Origin: Holothuria scabra
Taxonomy: Eukaryota; Echinodermata; Holothuroidea; Aspidochirotida; Holothuriidae
Length of the DNA: 64,000 nt
NCBI GenBank assembly: GCA_037179385.1
Contig: CM074187.1
Span: 12,649,450-12,713,449, forward strand
Reading direction: 5' to 3'
Below the pieces are notes generated by a model. That model had not been told where the DNA came from and ran no database searches. It saw nothing but the letters and a program-made list of their open reading frames with translations. Below, one piece after another: positions 57,249-64,000 of this stretch; within the stretch, counting starts at the first letter, position 1; every line of letters begins with the position of its first letter. Made by a program: the position numbers and the translations under genes.

Positions 57249-58813
57249 TTTTTTTTTTTAGGAAGAACTTTATTCCCATCTTGAAAATATATACATATGT
57301 ACATATATATAAAACATAGGTTGGAAAATAAATATAATACTTACAAATATTTACGAACTAATTAATTCAACTTACAGTATCATTACATTAACATCATAAT
57401 TCAATTCACTTATACATTACATTTTAAATTGGAAGGAAGAAATCTTCTTTTCTTGACTCATATACATATGTACCTACGAAAATTGGAAAATAAATAAAAT
57501 GCAAGTGTTAACAGTAATTACAGTATGAAACCTTTGTTACAAATTATAAATAAGGTCACCATTCCCCAGGGTAACACATGACCTATCCTTAATCCACATT
57601 TTGAAAAATTTTTCCTTCGAAAATCTTCTGTAATCGGCTTCGATTCTGTCTTTAATAGTTTTAATAATTATTGACAGTATTTCTTGATAGCTTTGAACTT
57701 CTAACTCGAAAACATGTAAACATCTTGATTTCCAGAGGATAAATTTAGTCACACAGAAGATAAACCAAATTCTGTTAAAAACCTGCTTCCTGCAGCTTTG
57801 TGAAAATATCTTTGACCCATGTTAGAATGGGCTGGACTTTTGGACAATCCCAAAAAATGTGGACTAAAGTCTCTACGTCAGTACAACCGTCAAAGGGACA
57901 AATACCATCACCCATACCCCAGTCTTTGATTCTTTTCCCCGTATAAAGAACTTGGTGAGCTAGTCTCCACTGGAAATCAATAAGCTTATTATCAAGAAAC
58001 AAACCGAAGACTAAATCCCAAATTTTGTTCCAAGGGTAGTTGGGGTGCTTGTTAACGATAGAGATAGTAACATTATCCAGTCGTAACTTTTTCACAATAT
58101 CCTTAGTATTCCGACATGCCTTGGCAAAGCTTTTGTCCGCACTAAACATTTTTTTCAAAATGGAACACGAAAGTATTAAGAAAGAATTAAGAAATTAGGC
58201 CTAGAATTGGACCAGATAGAGGGGCAAACACTACGCAGTTGCTTTGCAACGAAATAGCGGACTGTCAATAGGTGTGCGGGCAGGTCTTTTCCAAGAAGAA
58301 GAGGGAATAACGGTTTAACCAGCAAGGCATTCATTTTAACTTTCAAGTCATCGATACCTAATCCCCCACAATTCTTTGGCAAAGTAATAACGTCACGGGA
58401 GACAAGATCAGGTTTGTTTACTCCCCATATAAAGGCGAACACAGCTTTGTGTATCTCCTTAACTACCCGTTCAGGTATCGGAAAAACTGGGCCCAAAAAA
58501 TAAAATAGTGGGTAAACCGCCATATTAACGACCCTGGCTTTCTCTATGAGGGTTAAATGCCTTCTTGACCAAGTTCTGACTCGAGACTGCGTAGTTGTGA
58601 TTTTTGTGGCCCAATTGCTAAAAACAGAATCACAAGTACCGAACACTATCCCTGTTATTTTAATGCCAGAGGTGCTCCATTGTATATTGCCCGGAAGTGG
58701 TTGTGAGGAAAACTTTCCCAGTTTCAACCCATACGTTTTCGCCAAATTGATGCAAGCACCGGTCGCTCTTTCAAAATTCTTTAAGGTTTCAAAAAACTGT
58801 AAGATTTCTGAAA
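57249..58813 (-). mobile_element. 5'-truncated L1/Tx1-like LINE with poly(A) tail and 15-bp TSD
   Basis: The insertion is bounded by exact copies of CATGTAAATTAGTTT (57234-57248 and 58814-58828). Read on the minus strand it ends in AATAAAGTTCTTCCT plus a poly(A) run (T run at about 57246-57259). The coding part is the RT end: INLAKTYGLKLG, TWSRRHLTLIEKARVVNMAV, then FPIPERVVKEIH, FAFIWGVNKP and LPKNCGGLGIDDLKVK. A zf-RVT-type region follows: DFQWRLAHQVLYTGKRI and CPFDGC-x(4)-ETLVHIFWDCP. This order is typical of L1/Tx1-group elements. The upstream RT core and endonuclease are missing through 5' truncation. Confidence 0.9.
57537..58813 (-). pseudogene. RT C-terminal and zinc-binding domain of the truncated LINE
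   Basis: Three segments, 58813-58176, 58158-57775 and 57752-57537, encode consecutive parts of one protein separated by a few frame breaks or stops. The first keeps the RT thumb-like region, the second the zf-RVT region with Cys-Cys-His-Cys spacing, and the last ends FFKMWIKDRSCVTLGN, like the end of L1/Tx1 ORF2. Truncation at 58813 removes the catalytic FADD box, so it is inactive. Confidence 0.82.
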
Positions 58814-59928
58814 CATGTAAATTAGTTTACAAATGTCTACTGTAAAATCGAATTACAGAATTGTTCTGTTTTTTTTTTTTACCTTAATTTTATGTGAATT
58901 TACAGCCTACTGTTTTCATCCTCGGTGTTTTAATATTTATTATAATATCGCTTTTTTTCCTTTCATACGTTATTACGTAACATACACTTCACCATTACGT
59001 AGATCAGGTATTTGCTTATCAACGTAATGTGTCGTTACGAAGTTGTTTTCAATCAAAACACAATGAGGATGCTTTGTTATCATATTGTTGTCAAGTAGAC
59101 TGCTATCTCTAGGAACTTTGTAATTGGAAAGTCACATTTTTTGTACAATATAATAATTGTTTTTAAAATAAATATGACAAAGAATGCAAATACATTGGTT
59201 GCAAACATTTCCAGACAAGTTAAACAATAAGTTTATCACTTCCTGATTAAAAAACGCCAAAAAAGATATTATTCAAAGCAACAGCAATCCTTTTGTTAGG
59301 AAAATGCCTACAAAATAAGCTCCACCCATTTATGCAAAATGAGATTTACGTCATAAAGTGGTAAATTTACAGACTCTTTCAAGTAAATTTGTGAAACGTT
59401 TTTAATTCGATCAAGTGCATGAGCGCCTGTGGCGATATGAGTTGACATCAGTATACCAACTGTCAGTATAATAAATGTAAGTTAATTTTCAAATAGGGCC
59501 ATAAATTTGCCAAAAATGTTTTCTTTTTTAACTGAAACTTCGCAGAACGATGCATGTTATATATTGAAAATTTTCTGGCTATTTCTTATTTGTTTGTTTG
59601 TTTGGGCTTATTTTTGTTTCTTTTTCAGCTTAAAAACAAAATGAATGTTTGTTAAATGACAGTATATTTATGTGAAATCAGAAAAAATACAAAATACTGT
59701 TAAAAATTCTGTAAATTTACAGAAAAAGTTTTACAAAGCAGTAAAATTTGGTTAAAAAGCAGACAGAAATGGTTTTTCAAATAAACAGAAAATACATGTT
59801 ACACAACCTCTTTTTATTGTAGCAATACAAAGTGTCTGTAAACATACAGAAAATCTCTATTAAAAGTAAAATACAAAAAGTTTAAGTTAAAAAAAGTCTG
59901 TAAATTTACAGAAATTTTTAACAGTGTA

Positions 59929-61000
59929 CAGTCATGGTAAAAAATCCATGGAATCTTAAAAAGTTTACAAAAACTCGCGGGAAATTTAGGCAACTTGTAA
60001 AAAATAATTCTTCAGCCTTACATCATAGCTTGCCCAGTGTTTTGCCCGAATGGTAGAGCTTATTCGAATGACGTTGCAAAATCGTTAATTGTGGGATGCT
60101 TTCAATACTTGCCTGGTACAAAATCAAACAGGAGAGTGTATGCATACAGGAAAAAAATTGCCCGGAATGATAAAGAAAACGCTATTCAGATCAGTTGATA
60201 TTTTGATCAGTTGATAATTTGCCACTTGATGAAGGGTATCTGCCATGCCCCCAAATTTGCGGAACTTTTTCCAAATTTTAGCGCTCTTTCTTACTTTTGC
60301 TTTCCTGTGTATATTATATTACCATAAATTGTAAATATTTAGACCGTGCATATACACTTCCACCGAAGCAAAACTCGTTTTCAAACAGTGAATTGATTAG
60401 TGCAGGACGCCTTGCTATTTTCAGTTTTGATTTCTAAGAAATCTTTGCAACTGTGTGACAAAGTAGAAATATCAAGTTTCGAGTACTATTCGCAGCATTT
60501 CAAACACAGCAGCTGACATTTGCTGCTGCGATATAAGTTGAGGCTAATGACATTTCAGTACTTTTTTTTACTTCCTTGTGGGTAAAGTGTATACTAATTA
60601 TGTGGCAAATTGCAGTATACAGCTGCTTTGTATAGATTTACCTTTGAGTCAAGCGTGAAAGGCATTGTATTGTTTATTTCAACTCTGTATCGAATTAATG
60701 GCCTCAAGATGGAACTTCAGCAGCACTTTCAAGATATAAAGACTGTCCTCACAAGTAAGGAAATACAGAGTAATGTTTTCATTTGATAGTGGTAATAAAA
60801 TTCTTTGCTTAGCCCGAAATTGGAATGAGAACTGTCAACATGACGTTTCGCCTGTGCACACACAGCATGCAATGCACCGCCGACTTACATGCTGCATACA
60901 GATATTACGTTACTGTTGAAAAAAGAACGTTTGCATTTTCAGAACTGTATTTATCACAAGGGGAATTTTATTAAATAGCTCTAAAAGACTTGATGGGACA
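59929..61000. other. Intergenic stretch
   Basis: No element or gene is supported except the short exon candidate at 60713-60753. Confidence 0.4.
60713..60753 (+). other. Candidate short coding exon with splice donor
   Basis: ATG opens MELQQHFQDIKTVLT, a plausible amphipathic helix, followed by ACAA|GTAAGG, a consensus donor. The frame is also open about 40 codons upstream of the ATG (from about 60595), though an earlier out-of-frame ATG exists at about 60700. No family is recognised and no certain partner exon lies in the window; an acceptor-like TTTTACAG at 63991-63998 is a possible continuation. Low confidence. Confidence 0.22.
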
Positions 61001-61004
61001 TTTG

Positions 61005-61110
61005 CTCATAGGCGGTGATTACTTAGGGGTGAGGAAGATGGGGACATGTCCCCCAATATTTTTGAGAGGGGGCATCATATCAAATGCCCCCAGTATTTAA
61101 GGCATGAAGG
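61005..61110. mobile_element. Remnant of a hAT-like MITE
   Basis: CATAGGCGGTGATTACTTAG opens a stretch rich in GGGG and CCCC tracts (GGGGACATGTCCCCC, GAGGGGGCAT, AATGCCCCC), the usual look of such elements here. The second end was not found. Confidence 0.35.
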
Positions 61111-63461
61111 AAGGAATAGTTGTAACAAATTTACTTTTTGTTATAACCAGTAGGGTAGCCAATATATTTTGAGATTAATGTGACATGTAATTTTAATTTC
61201 TTAGGGGCATTTCTCTTAATTTCAACAAATTTCACGCCCTTCGCCCGCTTTTCTGCACAGTAACATCTACTTTAAACTGTTTAACGGGAGTTTCACATAT
61301 GCTGATTAAATCATATTGTGACGATTCTTCTTGAGAAAGCAACATAGACAGTAGATTAAGGCGGTGTGGGGTGTAACTGTTATCTGCGTTTGTTATCCTT
61401 AAATGATCTATGCTTTATTGTGTTCACACTGCGTGAAAAGCAATTAATACATGTTTCACTGGTATAGCTAGCCCCAGATGTTACATAACTTTTGTGTATT
61501 TTAATACATCTTTTACTGTCAATCAATTAATCAGATGTGAATCGTTACTTCATTGTGCGTGTAGTGAGCTTTCTTTAATACTCCATGAAGCGATACGAGG
61601 CAATCAGGTAGAGGGGGAGGATGTAACAAAAAGTAAGAAGTAAAGTTTCATCATGTAAAGTATTTATTTCGCAAACATCATATAAAAAGTACTTCCGGGC
61701 TTTATTCTATGGGATTTTTCTTTTCGCTGCTTTTTGAAATATTGTTTAGTCACACACAACATCATAGAATATGTAGAAAATATTGTTTTAATGATAAGCT
61801 TAGGGTAGTGGAAGGGATTATCCGTAAGACCGGTACATCTGTTCTCTGTTTTTTTACTCCAGTTACACTTTTTAGGAGAAAGCAAACTTTTAATTGCTGA
61901 ATAATCTTGATAATGGTCATCAAAGTCAAAAGGTGTCTGATAACTGACATTTTTAACATGTGCATAGAATTCTCTGATAACATATTAAGGATTTGCATTC
62001 CCGTCAGGATAATTATGTGAAGAATTATGTTACAGGGTTTGCAGCTGCACAAGGAAGAGCTGAAGACGGCTTTGGGAGTGGACAGGAATAAACTATTTAA
62101 TGGGAAAATCGGAATTGTCTGTTATGAGCACTGGGAACGTTCTTACAAGTATTTCCATCATTTTTCGAGCAGATCTTAATATTTTCGACGCGCTCCACTC
62201 GTTTAAACTGTTTCGATTCGGTCAGTACTTTGTTTTGGAAGACCGTCACTTCCGTCAGCTTCCGGTTGTTAAAGGTATTTTAGCACCCCGGACCAATATA
62301 TGCAAAATGCGGTTTTGGGAAGTAGGTTTATGCGGCTTAGAACACTCGAAAAGTGCCATTCTCCACCATCTTGGGAGTTATTAACGTTATTTTCCCTTCT
62401 GCTGCGACTGCCGTGCATCTGCACCACTGACTGACTGAAGGGTCATATAGCAGCCTCATTTAGCCTAGAATCATGCTTAGCGTGATAAGAGGGTTACTTG
62501 ATTTTGAATTGGTAATCGTATCACAGATTTAATTCAAAATTTACCTTTTGTCTTTACCAAGCAAAAAAGTTAAAATACTGGAATAACCATCTGTATTGAA
62601 GACTGACTCAGTCAGTGTCCTGAGTGTATTTGCAAAAGGAGGTAGAAATTCTCACATGAAGATAAAAGTTTGCGCGCGATTTGCGCGCATGAACACAACA
62701 TGAGCGGTATCGACACCGATAGGCCATCTATATCAGGCTGGAGATGTCATTTGGTTCTCGCAAAAAGTGGGTATCACATGGTGTCACTACTGACTAAAAA
62801 CATAACCCGGTTATCCTCCGTCATATCATGAGAGTTCTTGGTTACCCGCCCGTCGTTTGTGAAAACGTCCCTCAATATCTGATACAGATTGCCGTACTTG
62901 CATTTGCTACCATCTCGATAACAAACACTATCATCATCAAAAGGAGAAACGAAGACTTCTAGTAAATTCTCTTTGTGTGGGTTAATATTTCAAGGCCCTG
63001 CAACTAATTAGTCCTTAGATTTGTACTTTGTCAAATCGATTCCGTGTGATAATAACTTAGAAACGTCACATTTTAGCAAAACCAGGGTTGCGTTAACTTA
63101 TGCAATTGTACCATCGGTCATGTTCATTTGCTTAGTAAACATGATGATGACTGACGGAATATGATAGAAATTTGAGGTAACTTTCCTGATACCAACCGAT
63201 TTCCTCATGCAATTCAGAGAATATTAACTAAGCTAATTACAAGGAAAAGAAAGTCATGGCTGACCTCTATGTAGGTGTTTGAACAACCAGGGATATAAAA
63301 TCATCAGATGTCTTACTAACTTCGGTTTCTTTTCACTTTATTTGTTTACTTGGATCAGGGAGGTGTAACTAATCACACCTCCCTGCTTGGATCAATCGTA
63401 CGTCCGATTTAACTAGGAACTGACATCTGTGCCACTGTCAAGAGATATAGTTAGAGCTTTA
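61111..63461. other. Intergenic stretch
   Basis: An acceptor-like site at about 62029-62036 (TTATGTTACAG) is followed by an open frame of some 17 codons, AAAQGRAEDGFGSGQE then TAA. An unrelated 94-codon plus-strand frame lies at 62100-62384. Neither resembles a known family. No element ends were seen. Confidence 0.35.
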
Positions 63462-63600
63462 AGGCCCAGTTTCCAACCTGTTGATTCAAGTCGAGCCGGC
63501 CACGGCTTTTTTTGCAGTTGTGGCTCACTGGTTTGTTTTCCCTACTCCATTGCTTATGCCTGTGTAGCATCACATACAACGGCAGTAGGCACTGTCAAGA
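63462..63600 (-). repeat. SINE copy, 3' part
   Basis: It begins GGCCCAGTTTCCAACCTGTT and includes CCACGGCTTTTTTTGCAG, GTGGCTCACTGGTTTG and CCTACTCCATTGCTTATGCC, as in 32195-32437. The tRNA-like head is replaced by unrelated sequence after about 63600. Confidence 0.75.
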
Positions 63601-64000
63601 GAGAACAACTTATTTGGTATGCGACCTTTGAACGGTACATTTTTGTGTTATTTAGGGCGGCGATCTGATTCAAATATGGAGGGAAGACGTATGAACAAAG
63701 AACACTTTGCTCAGTCGGCAAAATTCCAAACCCCTTTGAAGACAAGCAAGTTGGTGCACTCTAAAGTACATGGATGGTTAATTTCCTGCCCTAAGTCTTT
63801 CTACCTACATGACAAATAGAGGCTGCAGAGAATTACTACTCTTCTTAACTGATTTTGTTTAAAATTGTCCATTTAAACGTTATTACGAGGAAAGTAGGCT
63901 ATAGCATAATTGTAAGAATATAGTCCTCAAGATAAAACGCTAAATACAAAAATTGTTTCTATTGATTGACTTTTGGACGTTCCTGTTTTGTTTTACAGTT

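Larger units (their letters stand above)
57100..59926. mobile_element. TA-flanked TIR element, split by a LINE
   Basis: The left end CACTGTTAAAAATTTCTCTG and the right end read in reverse, CACTGTTAAAAATTTCTGTA, are inverted repeats, both followed by a GTAAATTTACA palindrome. TA flanks both sides (57098-57099 and 59927-59928), as in Tc1/mariner-type insertion. Further inner copies of TCTGTAAATTTACAGA occur at about 59705-59730. Without the inserted LINE and its second target copy the element is about 1.25 kb, with no transposase seen. Confidence 0.75.

Noticed and set aside
62100..62384. Plus-strand 94-residue frame
   Set aside because: No recognisable motif, unremarkable composition, and poor start context; likely chance.

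Overview
This is animal nuclear DNA: AT-rich, split genes with GT/AG introns, and dense DNA transposons, LINEs and SINEs. Two real host genes are present. The first 3.75 kb on the + strand hold the 3' end of a centrin-3 gene (CETN3); base 1 onward reads as a consensus splice donor, so the previous exon ends at the window edge. From 34981 down to 17148 on the - strand lies a complete seven-exon gene for a SKAP-type adaptor (Src kinase-associated phosphoprotein). Its exons join in frame to a predicted 509-residue protein with a helical N-terminus, a PH domain, a tyrosine-rich tandem repeat, a proline-rich linker and an SH3 domain. A marine invertebrate deuterostome, perhaps an echinoderm, fits the gene content and the frequent AGGCCTA palindrome, but this is an inference and no sequence here proves it.

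Layout: 1-3754 CETN3 3' part, its large last intron carrying two small DNA transposons and a TA microsatellite; 3755-17147 gene-poor DNA with a perfect 472-bp direct duplication, a small 8-bp-TSD element, a SINE and a self-inverted repeat; 17148-34981 the SKAP gene, with a 5'-truncated CR1/Jockey-like LINE, SINEs and a palindromic MITE in its introns; 35640-48860 a transposon graveyard; 48860-57100 mostly unexplained intergenic DNA with repeat fragments; 57100-59926 a TA-flanked terminal-inverted-repeat element split by an L1/Tx1-like LINE with a 15-bp target-site duplication; 59927-64000 intergenic with weak exon candidates and a SINE.

The most striking object is a 5.35-kb foldback-type element (38087-43432). 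It has exact-looking 9-bp target-site duplications (CAGTAAAAC) and arms built from units of about 330 bp, each centred on a long GC-rich palindrome. Around it sit hAT-like elements with 8-bp duplications: 36418-38001; 43762-45881, with further elements nested inside it; and 46626-48028, inserted in a dead reverse transcriptase gene. I saw no intact transposase. The SKAP protein is the most interesting host feature: three near-identical [18 protein letters not shown] modules precede the SH3 domain, which I do not know from vertebrate SKAP1/2.

Splice junctions were read by eye from reading-frame continuity and GT/AG signals. Family names for mobile elements rest on termini, target-site duplications and RT motifs, not on database searches.
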